A stretch of 23,959 bases of DNA from the NCBI GenBank assembly GCA_020849825.1, contig JADZFP010000607.1:1-23959 (forward strand), written 5' to 3'. The notes below the pieces were generated by a model. It worked only from the letters and a program-made list of their open reading frames with translations. It did not search any database and had not been told where the DNA came from. Every line of letters begins with the position of its first letter. The stretch's first letter is position 1. This DNA comes from Saprospiraceae bacterium (GTDB taxonomy: Bacteria; Bacteroidota; Bacteroidia; Chitinophagales; Saprospiraceae). Below, one piece after another: positions 1 to 7,783 of this stretch. A program made the position numbers and the translations under genes.

Positions 1-1
1 A

Positions 2-289
2 AGGAATACCTTTCAAACAGGAGGGCTGACGTTGGGCGCGAAAGCCAGCCTGATACCCAATCCGGCCGCCGAATCTGTACAGGTGGTCTTTAAGCAAGAA
101 CAAACCGGTCCGGTACGTATCGCTTTGTTCTCCATTGCCGGTGATCTTGTTTTTGAAACCCGAGCATATTTTGAAGCCGGAGAAAACAGCCTTACAGTCG
201 AGATCGGCCAACTCCCGACAGGGGTTTACCCGGTCAGAATAGAATATCCCTCCGGAACGGAAACCCTGCGCTTGTCTATTCTTCACTAA
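2..289 (+). CDS. C-terminal end of a T9SS-exported protein (type A sorting domain), partial
   Basis: The reading frame is open from the left edge, so this is the last ~95 residues of a larger protein whose main domain lies outside the window. The visible part has the layout of a T9SS type A C-terminal sorting domain: an 'IPNPA' motif followed by short beta strands, 'LPTGVYPVRIEYPSG', and a hydrophobic end 'LRLSILH'. In this family the domain directs the protein through the outer membrane by type IX secretion and is then removed or attached to the surface. A TTG at 32 is only an internal codon; the frame runs through it. The enzymatic or binding role of the protein cannot be told from this fragment. 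A lipoprotein gene follows after 15 nt, possibly cotranscribed. Confidence 0.8.
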   Translation, partial: RNTFQTGGLTLGAKASLIPNPAAESVQVVFKQEQTGPVRIALFSIAGDLVFETRAYFEAGENSLTVEIGQLPTGVYPVRIEYPSGTETLRLSILH

Positions 290-304
290 ACACCTGACCA
301 ACCT

Positions 305-883
305 ATGCAAAAAGTAATTAATTCCCTGCTCCTGCTCTTGATGGCTTTCTTCCTGCATGCCTGTCAGGACGATGCCCCGCCCGGCGACCTGTTCCCTGTG
401 TACCTGCCCGGAAATACCGAAAACGGTGAAATGTCGGCCATTAAAAGTCTGACGGACTGGAGGGCGTCGGCGCAGGCTGCATTTCTAAACGATTATCCTG
501 GCTATATGGACGTTAGTGCAAGCACGTTTACAGAAGAAGAATATCTGAGAGAATCTCTAGGGTTTATTTGGCTCCCGATTCGTACGGGCACTTTCGCAAT
601 CCTGGCATATGATCAAGCCGATAGTTTGCAGTATCAATCCGTCAGAGGCTACTATATTACCTCCACTGCGGATGGTGATGCTTCTGAGGATAGTTATCAA
701 GTCGATACCACTGCGACGGATAATTTCATTACGCTGACCAGGGTGGATACCCTTGCAAAAGAAGTCGAGGGATATTTTACCTGTTCTTTTGAGATCGCTA
801 CTTTTGGCGGCAAGCGCAACCCGCTCAACCCTGATCGGCTCAAATTCTCGTACGGTCGGTTCAAGGTCAAAATCACCAATTGA
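305..883 (+). CDS. Small lipoprotein, DUF6252-like (tentative)
   Basis: A 192-residue protein with a clear lipoprotein signal: positive N-end (MQKVINS), a leucine-rich hydrophobic stretch (residues 8-17) and lipobox LHAC with Cys20, followed by Gln-Asp-Asp. It should therefore be lipid-anchored in the envelope. The C-terminal half (a 'FITLTRVDT...VEGYFTCSFE' pattern and ending 'YGRFKVKITN') resembles the small Bacteroidota lipoproteins of the DUF6252 type, which end in a similar beta-rich 'GTF-F-A ... GRFDV' layout; this resemblance is from memory and not a search. No catalytic motif is visible. ATG start, 15 nt after the preceding T9SS gene, and a terminator hairpin follows 30 nt after the stop, so the two genes likely end one transcript. 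Function unknown. Confidence 0.75.
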   Translation: MQKVINSLLLLLMAFFLHACQDDAPPGDLFPVYLPGNTENGEMSAIKSLTDWRASAQAAFLNDYPGYMDVSASTFTEEEYLRESLGFIWLPIRTGTFAILAYDQADSLQYQSVRGYYITSTADGDASEDSYQVDTTATDNFITLTRVDTLAKEVEGYFTCSFEIATFGGKRNPLNPDRLKFSYGRFKVKITN

Positions 884-912
884 GGCGCCCGGAAAAGAAC
901 TTTCCACAATAA

Positions 913-952
913 GAGGCCGCTCGTCCGTTGCAGGGGTCGAGCGGCTTCTTTT
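913..952 (+). terminator. Intrinsic terminator after the lipoprotein gene
   Basis: An 11-bp stem, GAGGCCGCTCG (913-923) with CGAGCGGCTTC (938-948), containing one G-U pair, with a 14-nt loop and then four T residues (949-952). It lies 30 nt after the lipoprotein stop codon and on the + strand acts as a factor-independent terminator. It may also stop transcripts of the opposing ATPase gene. Confidence 0.7.
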
Positions 953-1086
953 AGGGTATGGCCCCCTGTTCAGCAAACCCTGGATGGCCGCCTACGGCTT
1001 CACGATGGACGAGGTTAGGCAGAAACTTTTCAAAGACGGCGTCGAGCGCAATTCAGGAACCCAATTCCGAAATTGAGACAACCTCT

Positions 1087-2244
1087 TCAAATCTCCGCCA
1101 CATGGCGCCACCCCAATATCGTCGCCTGAGTCCGGGGCTGCTGTTCTTCGCCACCATACAGCACAAAAGAACGTAAATTGGACAATGCGCTTTGTCGCTG
1201 GAAAAAATCCAGATTTTTGAAAAATTCGGGTTTAATCGTTCGCCCGGCTTTGATCTCCACAAGTTTCAACAAACCTTCTTCTTCCAGAAGACAATCGACT
1301 TCATGACCGGTTTTGTCACGCCAGTAGTACAGGTTAGGCCGGATGCCGCGGTGGTAACGTTGCTTCATCAGCTCTGTCACGAACCAGTTTTCTACGAGCG
1401 CTCCCTTTTGGTAATACTGATTCAATTGTTCGGCAGATTGGATGCCTAATAAGTAGCAGGCCAGGCCCGTATCATAAAAAAACAAACGTGGCGTCTTGAC
1501 TACCCGTTTTTGAAAATTTCGGTAATAGGGTTGCTGAAGGAATACTGCGAAACTGGTTTCCAGCAAAGAAACCCAGCGTTTTACGGTGGGGACGCTCACA
1601 TCGAGTTCATTGGCAATAGCGCTCATATTGAACTGCTGGCCAGTAAGTCCTGCACATACCTTCATAAAAGATTGGAAAAGACGCAAATCACCAATGGCAA
1701 TCAATTGTCGCACATCCCGTTCAAGGTAAGTTTGCAAATAGGAGGAATAAAACAGGGTAGGCGGAGTGCCAAGATCATACAACCCTGGATACGCGCCCCG
1801 GACAAGCTGGCTTTCCAGATCGCCTTCCGCGAGCCCGACCGCGTCAATTTCGGAAAATGAAAATGGCAGCAGTACGAACACGCCTACTCGCCCGGCCAGG
1901 CTTTGGGTAATTTTTTCAGAAAGCAAAAAGTGCTGAGAACCCGTGAGCAGGTACAATCCGGGTTGACGCAGTTCATCCACATGCAATTGAATGTATGAAA
2001 ATAGTTCGGGAACGTATTGCGCTTCATCAATGATGAGACGCGGACCGTATACTGCCAGAAATTGACGAGGATCGTCTTGCGCAAAGTATCGCAACTCGGG
2101 GTCCTCCAGGGAAACGTACCGATACTCCGGAAAAATAGCGCGAATAAGGGTGGTTTTGCCAGACTGGCGCGGTCCGGTGAGGGACAAGACTGGAAAAAAT
2201 CGGGCAGCTTCGCGCAAGTGATTTTCCAATAACCGAGGGATCAT
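1087..2244 (-). CDS. AAA ATPase with C-terminal DUF4143 domain
   Basis: A 385-residue cytoplasmic protein of the COG1373 type. An AAA_14 ATPase domain comes first: Walker A GPRQSGKTTL at residues 24-33, Walker B LIIDEAQ at 70-76 and a sensor-like 'LLTGSQ' near 100. A helical or winged-helix segment (~200-250, 'MSAIANELDVSVPTVKRWVSLLE') links to the DUF4143 domain, which ends in a PD-(D/E)XK-like pattern 'GHEVDCLLEE...LVEIKAG' (~315-335). Full length for the family. These proteins are very common in Bacteroidota and archaea, often in strain-variable regions; their substrate is not established, though the nuclease-like fold suggests DNA or an unknown target. A single gene, convergent with the upstream lipoprotein unit and divergent from tdh. 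ATG start at 2244. Confidence 0.88.
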   Translation of the reverse strand: MIPRLLENHLREAARFFPVLSLTGPRQSGKTTLIRAIFPEYRYVSLEDPELRYFAQDDPRQFLAVYGPRLIIDEAQYVPELFSYIQLHVDELRQPGLYLLTGSQHFLLSEKITQSLAGRVGVFVLLPFSFSEIDAVGLAEGDLESQLVRGAYPGLYDLGTPPTLFYSSYLQTYLERDVRQLIAIGDLRLFQSFMKVCAGLTGQQFNMSAIANELDVSVPTVKRWVSLLETSFAVFLQQPYYRNFQKRVVKTPRLFFYDTGLACYLLGIQSAEQLNQYYQKGALVENWFVTELMKQRYHRGIRPNLYYWRDKTGHEVDCLLEEEGLLKLVEIKAGRTIKPEFFKNLDFFQRQSALSNLRSFVLYGGEEQQPRTQATILGWRHVAEI

Positions 2245-2259
2245 TTCTTAAAGTTTGGA

Positions 2260-2267
2260 CAAATTTA
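2260..2267 (-). promoter_or_regulatory. Possible -7 element for the DUF4143 ATPase gene
   Basis: On the minus strand this reads TAAATTTG, matching the Bacteroidota -7 consensus TAnnTTTG, inside an AT-rich stretch just upstream of the ATG. No -33 TTG lies at the usual distance, and the implied leader is only about 10 nt, so the call is tentative. Confidence 0.3.
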
Positions 2268-2381
2268 ACATTGAATATTAAATTTGAAAAAAAGAAATGA
2301 AAAAATCTTCCCTGCTCATTTTCCCGCTCCCCCGCCATTTCCCTTACATTTCGCCCCGAAACAGCCTTTGCCAAATTTTAC

Positions 2382-3323
2382 ATGACATCCGATCGTATCC
2401 TGCTAACCGGCGCCGGCGGCCAGATCGGCGCCGTATTGACCGAAGCCCTGCGCGAAACCTACGGCGCCGACAATGTCGTCGCCACCGATCTGAAAGCCCT
2501 CGACCCGCAATCCGGCCCCACCGAAATCCTCAACGCACTCGATGCGCCCGCGCTCGACGAACTCGTGCGGAAATACCGCATCACCCAGATCTACCACCTC
2601 GCCGCCATCCTGAGCGCCACGGGCGAAAAAGACCCGATGTGGGCCTGGAACATCAACATGACCAGCCTTTTCAACGTGCTGGAAGTTGCCCGGCAGCGGG
2701 AGGTCGCCAAGGTCTATTTCCCCTCCTCCATCGCCGTATTCGGCCGCGAAGCGCACCGCGACAATACCCCGCAGTTCGAGGTACTCATCCCCGAAACCGT
2801 GTACGGCATCAGCAAAGTGGCCGGTGAAAACTGGGCCAACTACTACTTCCGCCGCTACGGCCTCGACGTACGCTCCATGCGCTACCCGGGCATCATCGGC
2901 TACCAGAGCATGCCCGGCGGCGGCACTACCGACTATGCCGTCGACATCTACCACTACGCCGTTCAGCACAAACCCTACGAGTGCTTCCTGCGGGCCGATA
3001 CCCGCCTGCCCATGCTGTACATGCCCGATACGATCAAGGCCACGCTCCAGTTGATGGAAGCGCCCTCCGACCGCCTGACCGTGCGCACCAGCTACAACCT
3101 GGCCGGCATGAGCTTTACCCCCGAAGAAATCGCCGCCAGCATCCAAAAAGAGATGCCCGGTTTTCAAATCAGCTACAAACCCGACTTTCGCCAGGCCATC
3201 GCCGATTCATGGCCGGCCACGATCGACGACTCCGCCGCCCGCCGCGACTGGGGCTGGCAACCCGAATACGACCTCGATGCCATGACCAGGGATATGTTGT
3301 ATCATCTAAACCTTAAATATTGA
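2382..3323 (+). CDS. tdh: NAD-dependent L-threonine 3-dehydrogenase, short-chain (SDR/epimerase) type
   Basis: A 313-residue protein of the extended SDR family. It oxidises L-threonine with NAD+ to 2-amino-3-ketobutyrate, the first step of threonine breakdown to glycine and acetyl-CoA. Visible signatures: the nucleotide-binding glycine motif GAGGQIG (residues 10-16), acidic D36 for NAD selectivity, the SDR catalytic serine region 'FPSSIAVFG' (113-121), catalytic YGISK (Tyr141, Lys145) and the substrate-pocket block 'PGGGTTDYAVDIYHYA'. The C-terminal 'FRQAIADSWPATIDDSAARRDWGW' region (about residue 270 onward) strongly matches the epimerase-like threonine dehydrogenases known from Flavobacterium and Cytophaga. 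ATG start after a short, weak leader. The TGA stop lies at the first bases of the downstream repeat element. The next gene is a sugar symporter, with no obvious pathway link. Confidence 0.93.
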   Translation: MTSDRILLTGAGGQIGAVLTEALRETYGADNVVATDLKALDPQSGPTEILNALDAPALDELVRKYRITQIYHLAAILSATGEKDPMWAWNINMTSLFNVLEVARQREVAKVYFPSSIAVFGREAHRDNTPQFEVLIPETVYGISKVAGENWANYYFRRYGLDVRSMRYPGIIGYQSMPGGGTTDYAVDIYHYAVQHKPYECFLRADTRLPMLYMPDTIKATLQLMEAPSDRLTVRTSYNLAGMSFTPEEIAASIQKEMPGFQISYKPDFRQAIADSWPATIDDSAARRDWGWQPEYDLDAMTRDMLYHLNLKY

Positions 3324-3559
3324 TTCGATTGGTTCGATTGATTCGATTGATTCGATTAGTCCGGATCGTGGGGATTATTTGTCATCGTCAATCAACACCA
3401 CCATCCGCTCCCCTCCTCGGAGGGGTTGGGGGAGGGCTAATCGAACCAATCGGATTAATCAGATTATTTGTCATCGTCAATCAACACCACCATCCGCTCC
3501 CCTCCTCGGAAGGGTTGGGGGAGGGCTAATCGAATCAATCGAACCAATCGCATCAATCG
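3323..3559. repeat. MITE-like repeat element with inverted ends and two 89-bp direct units
   Basis: Between tdh and the sugar transporter lies a non-coding block of nested repeats. The outer ends are inverted: the left end is built of GATTCGATT-type 9-mers (about 3323-3358) and the right end (about 3525-3559) is their reverse complement, with one 9-nt unit fewer. Inside are two direct copies, about 3373-3452 and 3462-3541, offset by 89 nt and differing at about two of 80 positions. Each copy carries a hairpin-prone core CCCCTCCTCGGAGGGG followed by TTGGGGGAGGG. The core resembles the palindrome inside thrA (23805-23887). The block abuts the tdh stop codon and ends 2 nt before the transporter ATG, so it forms the whole leader of that gene. 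Confidence 0.8.
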
Positions 3560-3561
3560 CT

Positions 3562-4878
3562 ATGTCAAACGCCCGCAACCCGTACCTGATCCCCTTTATC
3601 CTGGTGTGCAGCCTGTTTTTTCTGTGGGGAATACCCAACAGCATGAACGGCTCGCTGATCCGCCACTTCCAGTTTGCCCTCGATCTGAAACGCTGGCAGG
3701 CCGGCATTGTCGACTCCGCTTTTTATTTCGGCTATTTCGTAATGGCTATTCCGGCCGGAATGTTCATGCGGCGGTATGGCTATAAAGCCGGTATTCTTAC
3801 GGGCTTGCTGCTGTTTGCGGTGGGCGCCCTGTTGTTCGTGCCGGCCGGCAACATCCGGGTGTACGCTTTTTTCCTTTTTGCCCTGTTTACCATTGCGTCG
3901 GGACTGGCCTTCCTCGAAACGGCGGCCAACCTGTACGTCACGGTGCTCGGCGACCCGAAAAAAGCGGAATGGCGGATCAATTTTGCCCAGACGTTCAACG
4001 GCATCGCCATCATCATCGGACCGATCATCGGGGCACGGTTTATCTTCTCCGACCTCGACACCAAACAATTGCTGGCCACCAAAACGGAGGCCGAACTGGC
4101 AATTTACCGCGCCCAGGAAGCCCAGTCGGTACAAATGCCCTACCTGACCATCGGCCTGATCCTGCTGGCCGTGGCGCTGGTGTTCTGGTTGACCAAAATG
4201 CCCGAAGTTGGCCGGGAAGAAGAACAGGCCGCCCACGAAAAAGTCACCGTCGGCGGTTTGCTGAGCAAATACCGCCACCTGACGCTGGGCGTACTGGCGC
4301 AGTTTGCCAACGTAGGCGCCCAGGCGACGTTGTGGGGCTATTTTGCCGACTTCAAACTCGATTTTTCGCCCACTGAACACGTGGGTCTGACGGTCGCCTA
4401 CGCCAACACCCTGTTTGGCGTCGACCCGAACGTGACACCTGAAAAGATTGCCAACTACCACGCCTCCTTTGCCATGATCCTCTTCCTGCTGGGCCGCATC
4501 GCGGGCACTTCGCTGATGAGCGTGACGGAGCCCAGGAAGGTAATGTCGTGGTATTCCGTTGCCGCCGTCGGACTGGTGCTGGCCGCGTTTTTCCTCGGCG
4601 GACTGGCGGGCGTGGCCTGTATCATGCTCACTTATTTCTGCCAGAGCATCATGTTCCCCACCATTTTCGCCCTATCGACCAAAGGGCTGTCGGCGGCCGA
4701 AAGCAAACTGGCTTCTTCGCTGGTGATCATGGCCATCGTCGGGGGCGCGGTATTGCCGCCGGTAGCAGGCTTGCTCTCCCAGTCGGGCGGCATGAAAATG
4801 GCGCTGCTGGTGCCGCTGGTGTGCTTCGTCTACGTGGTTTGGTACGTAATGAAAGGCTGGAAACCGTCGCAGGCATAA
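3562..4878 (+). CDS. Sugar MFS transporter, fucose:H+ symporter (FucP) family
   Basis: A 438-residue inner-membrane protein with about 12 hydrophobic segments. Diagnostic FHS/FucP features are 'FFLWGIPNSMNGSLI' in the first helix (residues 19-33), 'FYFGYFVMAIPAG' in the second, and 'GLAFLETAANLYVTVLG' in the N-terminal half, followed by a central cytoplasmic loop. Family members bring in L-fucose, glucose/galactose or N-acetylglucosamine with protons; the exact sugar cannot be read here. The frame stays open upstream to 3379, but that part is translated repeat DNA rich in Arg, Pro and Ser, so ATG 3562 (MSNARNPYLIPF) is the likely start. There is no Shine-Dalgarno. A bidirectional terminator lies after the stop, followed by a convergent AraC-type gene that could be its regulator (inference). 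Confidence 0.9.
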   Translation: MSNARNPYLIPFILVCSLFFLWGIPNSMNGSLIRHFQFALDLKRWQAGIVDSAFYFGYFVMAIPAGMFMRRYGYKAGILTGLLLFAVGALLFVPAGNIRVYAFFLFALFTIASGLAFLETAANLYVTVLGDPKKAEWRINFAQTFNGIAIIIGPIIGARFIFSDLDTKQLLATKTEAELAIYRAQEAQSVQMPYLTIGLILLAVALVFWLTKMPEVGREEEQAAHEKVTVGGLLSKYRHLTLGVLAQFANVGAQATLWGYFADFKLDFSPTEHVGLTVAYANTLFGVDPNVTPEKIANYHASFAMILFLLGRIAGTSLMSVTEPRKVMSWYSVAAVGLVLAAFFLGGLAGVACIMLTYFCQSIMFPTIFALSTKGLSAAESKLASSLVIMAIVGGAVLPPVAGLLSQSGGMKMALLVPLVCFVYVVWYVMKGWKPSQA

Positions 4879-4924
4879 GCCGTGTTTTTCGTGTAAAACA
4901 AGCCTTCAAAAACGTATTTTATGC

Positions 4925-4960
4925 AAAGGGCGCGACGGGTCGGTTCCGTTGCGCCCTTTT
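4925..4960. terminator. Bidirectional terminator between transporter and AraC genes
   Basis: A 12-bp stem AAAGGGCGCGAC (4925-4936) with GTTGCGCCCTTT (4948-4959), one G-U pair and an 11-nt loop, flanked by A residues on the left and T residues on the right. It suits termination from both sides of the convergent gene pair. Confidence 0.75.
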
Positions 4961-4977
4961 ATTTCCGCTTCACCAAT

Positions 4978-5868
4978 TTACCCCTTATTCACTCTTCTGC
5001 GGTAGCCCAGGGGGGTCTCTCCGGTCGCCTTTTTGAAAAATTTCCCAAAATGCGAGGGGTTGGCAAATTGCAGCTTGTCGCTGATCGCAGCCACGTCTTC
5101 TTCGGAATACTGCAGCATTTTTCGTGCTTCTTCCAGGATGCGCCGGGCGATGATGCCGCTGGCATTTTTGCCCGTACTGTCTTTGACCGAGTCGTTGAGG
5201 TGGCCCGGCGTGAGTTCCATCAGGCGGGCGTAATCGGTTACGCTGTGGCAGCTGTGAAAATGCAGTTCCACCAGCCTGCGGAATTCATTGGCAATTTCCA
5301 GTGCCCGGGAAGGCTTTTCGGCAAGGGCAACCGGCCGGTCGCTTGCCGCGTGGCATTTGTACAAAAACACCGTCAATAAATGTTGAAAAACGGACCGACG
5401 GTATTTGTCGAAGGGATTCTGTGCATCGGCGAGCATGATTTCGCCGAGGCGAAACAATTCATCGAAAACGCCGGGTTTTAAAGGCAGTACAGGGTTTTCA
5501 CCTTGTTGAAAAAAAGACAACAACCGATCGGCTTCTTCTCCGGAAGCGGGCAAAAAGCCGGATGTAAAATAGAAGGTAAAGCCGCGGCCACATTCTTCGC
5601 GAAGCGGTGAAAACACCTGTTCGGGCGCCACGAAAATCACGGCCGGGCCGCGCTCCTCCGTCGCATCCACCGGAAAACGGTGGAGCAGGGTGACCTCGTA
5701 AAACTGCTTGCTGAACGGCAACAAAGCCTGCACGCCGCGATAATCGCTGAACGGATACCGGGGCAGCAGCACAAAATCCTGCTCCGCCGGAACATCGCCC
5801 TGTTGGCTGGCCTGCAGCCAATCGGCTATGGAAGAGAATGTGTTTGCTGTTGGGGTAAAATTTTTCAC
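4978..5868 (-). CDS. AraC-family transcriptional regulator
   Basis: A protein of about 296 residues with a divergent N-terminal ligand-sensing half and a typical C-terminal AraC double helix-turn-helix. The latter covers roughly the last 95 residues: 'HSVTDYARLMELTPGHLNDSVKDSTG' (first HTH), 'ARRILEEARKMLQYSEEDVAAISDKLQF' (linker and second HTH) and the family-ending 'PSHFGKFFKKATGETPLGYRR'. It should bind DNA and regulate transcription. The start is uncertain: there is no ATG near the N-terminus. GTG at 5868 (reads MKNFTPTAN) is preferred over TTG at 5898 because the ten extra residues look non-coding and a CTTTG-containing -7-like sequence lies about there. It sits convergent to a sugar transporter and divergent from a secreted propeller protein; the target is unknown. 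Confidence 0.88.
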   Translation of the reverse strand: MKNFTPTANTFSSIADWLQASQQGDVPAEQDFVLLPRYPFSDYRGVQALLPFSKQFYEVTLLHRFPVDATEERGPAVIFVAPEQVFSPLREECGRGFTFYFTSGFLPASGEEADRLLSFFQQGENPVLPLKPGVFDELFRLGEIMLADAQNPFDKYRRSVFQHLLTVFLYKCHAASDRPVALAEKPSRALEIANEFRRLVELHFHSCHSVTDYARLMELTPGHLNDSVKDSTGKNASGIIARRILEEARKMLQYSEEDVAAISDKLQFANPSHFGKFFKKATGETPLGYRRRVNKG

Positions 5869-5988
5869 TTCACCGTTTTTTGTCGAATGACAAGACAAAG
5901 GTCAGGCCATTTTGGACAAAAATCGCGGGGAAAAGCGTTGATGCTGTGTCGGAGCGTTATTTTCCGGCTTAAAATCAATACGTTCAGG

Positions 5989-6879
5989 ATGAAAACTACC
6001 TTTTTGGCCTGCTGCTTTTTGGGCGCTGCGGCCCTGTCGGCCCAACAATTGCCTCACACCGACCTTTTGCTTTTTTCCCTTGTAAAAAACACCGACGGCA
6101 ACTGGTCGGTGGCTGCTCCGAGATTTTTGAGCGCCAATAACCCGAAGGGGTACAACAACCAGCCTTGCTTTTTTCCCTCGGGTGAAATTTACCTCACGGT
6201 GCAGGAAGCAGCGGATACGTCCCAAACCGACATTTTCGCCCTCGACGCGGTGCTGAAAACACGTACACGGGTGACCGCCACGGCAGAATCGGAATTTTCG
6301 CCGACGCCCATGCCCGGCGGGCGGCAGTTTTCGGTCGTGCGGGTTGAGCCCGACAATCGTCAGCGGCTCTGGGTACTCCCCATCGACCGCTCCGATACCG
6401 GCCTGCCGGTTTTTCCCGATATCGACAACGTGGGTTACCACTGCTGGCTGCGCGATACTTTATGCGCCCTGTATCTGGTGGGCAACGGCCCCGCCAATCC
6501 CGACCGGCTTGTATTGGCCGGTACGCGCGGAAAAAAGCCCCTCTGGATCGCTTCCGGCATCGGGCGTTGCCTGCTCAAAACCCCCGACGACAAACTGGCA
6601 TTTGTCCAAAAAGCCACCGAACAAACCTGGCTGCTCAAAACCTACGACCTGCGCACCCAGCACGCCGACGTGGTGGTAAAAACCTTGCCCGGCAGCGAGG
6701 ATTTCGCGATTCTGCCCGATGGCACCTATCTCGCCGGCAGCGGCGCGAAGTTGTACCAGTACAAACCGGGGGTGCAAACGGACTGGAAAGAAATCGCCAA
6801 TTTGAGTAAATACGGGGTAAAAAACATCACCCGGCTGGCCTACGGCAAAGACAACCGGCTGGCGGTCGTGGTGCAGTGA
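5989..6879 (+). CDS. Secreted PD40/TolB-like beta-propeller protein
   Basis: A 296-residue protein with an N-terminal Sec signal (MKTTFLACCFLGAAALSAQ, cleavage likely after Ala18 or Gln19). The mature part has repeated WD40-like/PD40 blade patterns, such as 'QPCFFPSGEIYLTVQ', 'EFSPTPMPGGRQFSVVRVE' with 'RLWVLPID', and 'DFAILPDGTYLAGSG'. These correspond to blades of a TolB-type propeller used for binding rather than catalysis. The frame is open far upstream (to 5680), but that overlaps the divergent AraC gene; ATG 5989, which starts the signal peptide, is the sensible start. The gene ends 3 nt before the convergent uppS stop. Similar Bacteroidota proteins are uncharacterised, and the ligand is not known. 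Confidence 0.82.
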   Translation: MKTTFLACCFLGAAALSAQQLPHTDLLLFSLVKNTDGNWSVAAPRFLSANNPKGYNNQPCFFPSGEIYLTVQEAADTSQTDIFALDAVLKTRTRVTATAESEFSPTPMPGGRQFSVVRVEPDNRQRLWVLPIDRSDTGLPVFPDIDNVGYHCWLRDTLCALYLVGNGPANPDRLVLAGTRGKKPLWIASGIGRCLLKTPDDKLAFVQKATEQTWLLKTYDLRTQHADVVVKTLPGSEDFAILPDGTYLAGSGAKLYQYKPGVQTDWKEIANLSKYGVKNITRLAYGKDNRLAVVVQ

Positions 6880-6882
6880 AAT

Positions 6883-7629
6883 TTAGCGGGCCAGTTGTTC
6901 GCTGATCATTCCGAAGCGGCGTTCGCGGCGCTGGTAGCTGAGAATAGCCTCGAACAATTCTTTTTTGCCGAAATCGGGCCAAAAAACGGGCGTGAAATAC
7001 AGTTCTGCGTAAGCGATCTGCCAGAGCAGGAAATTGGAAATGCGGGTTTCGCCGCTGGTGCGGATGAGTAGTTCGGGGTCGGGAATGCCGCGGGTGCTGA
7101 GCGCACTTTCAAACACGGTTTCATCGATGTCCTGCGGGCGCAAAGCGCCGGCGGCGGCTTGTTCGGCCAGGATGCGGGCGGCGCGCAGAATCTCCCATTT
7201 GGCCGAATAGTTGAGGGCCAGCACGAGGGTAAGACGGGTGTTGTTTTTGGTTTGCTCCATGCCTTCCAGCAGGGTGCGGTAACTTTCGGCCGGCAGCGCT
7301 TCCAGGTCGCCGATGGCCATAAGGCGCACGCCGTTTTTGTTGAGTTCGCGTATTTCGCCGCGAATGGTTTCTACCAGAAGGCCCATCAGGGCGGTTACTT
7401 CGGCGGGCGGGCGGCTCCAGTTTTCGGTACTGAACGCGTAGAGTGTGAGGTATTTGACGCCGATTTCGCCGGCGGCTTCGGTTACTTCACGCACACTTTT
7501 TACGCCGCTGCGGTGCCCGAGTACGCGAGGCATGCCTTTTTGTTTGGCCCATCGGCCATTGCCATCCATGATGATGGCGATATGTTGCGGAACTTTATCG
7601 GGGATAATTTGCGATTTCAGGTCGGTCAT
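6883..7629 (-). CDS. uppS: Isoprenyl transferase (undecaprenyl diphosphate synthase)
   Basis: A 248-residue cytoplasmic enzyme of the cis-prenyltransferase family. It condenses isopentenyl diphosphate units onto farnesyl diphosphate to make the C55 lipid carrier for peptidoglycan and other wall glycans. All key motifs are present: IMDGNGRWA with catalytic Asp22 and Arg26, GHR (His39), the 'YAFSTENW' block (Asn70, Trp71), and the IPP-binding 'LLIRTSGETRISNFLLWQ' with Arg190 and Arg196, followed by Glu209. Length is normal for the family. ATG start at 7629. The gene is convergent with the propeller gene, and a -7-like element TACTTTTG lies about 50 nt upstream. In many Bacteroidota the gene precedes bamA; here the 3' neighbour is convergent instead, so it stands alone. 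Confidence 0.96.
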   Translation of the reverse strand: MTDLKSQIIPDKVPQHIAIIMDGNGRWAKQKGMPRVLGHRSGVKSVREVTEAAGEIGVKYLTLYAFSTENWSRPPAEVTALMGLLVETIRGEIRELNKNGVRLMAIGDLEALPAESYRTLLEGMEQTKNNTRLTLVLALNYSAKWEILRAARILAEQAAAGALRPQDIDETVFESALSTRGIPDPELLIRTSGETRISNFLLWQIAYAELYFTPVFWPDFGKKELFEAILSYQRRERRFGMISEQLAR

Positions 7630-7680
7630 GGCCTCGGTGTTTGCTTGAATGCCTTTGGCGGCTCATTTTGACAAAGCCGA

Positions 7681-7688
7681 CAAAAGTA
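7681..7688 (-). promoter_or_regulatory. -7 promoter element for uppS
   Basis: Reads TACTTTTG on the minus strand, a full match to the Bacteroidota -7 consensus TAnnTTTG, about 50 nt upstream of the uppS ATG. A possible TTTG lies 26 nt further upstream (7715-7718 on the complement), longer than the usual 19-21 nt, so only the -7 part is called. Confidence 0.4.
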
Positions 7689-7783
7689 CGGCTTAAATGC
7701 GGTGCATTTTTTCCCAAATTAAAAGCAGGAATTACAAAAAATAACCCACTTTCGCCGGGAACAACCGAATCATTGTTTACGCC

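Noticed and set aside
2403..3167. A 254-codon minus-strand frame opposite tdh
   Set aside because: Antisense shadow of a GC-rich gene; rich in Gly, Val and His, with no domain, start signal or promoter.
3373..3541. CRISPR-like array
   Set aside because: Only two copies of a repeat of about 80 nt with 9 nt between them; no spacer diversity and no cas genes.
3379..3561. N-terminal extension of the FucP-like transporter by about 61 codons
   Set aside because: These codons are the repeat element; the product is low-complexity and unrelated to the family, whose N-terminus matches the ATG at 3562.
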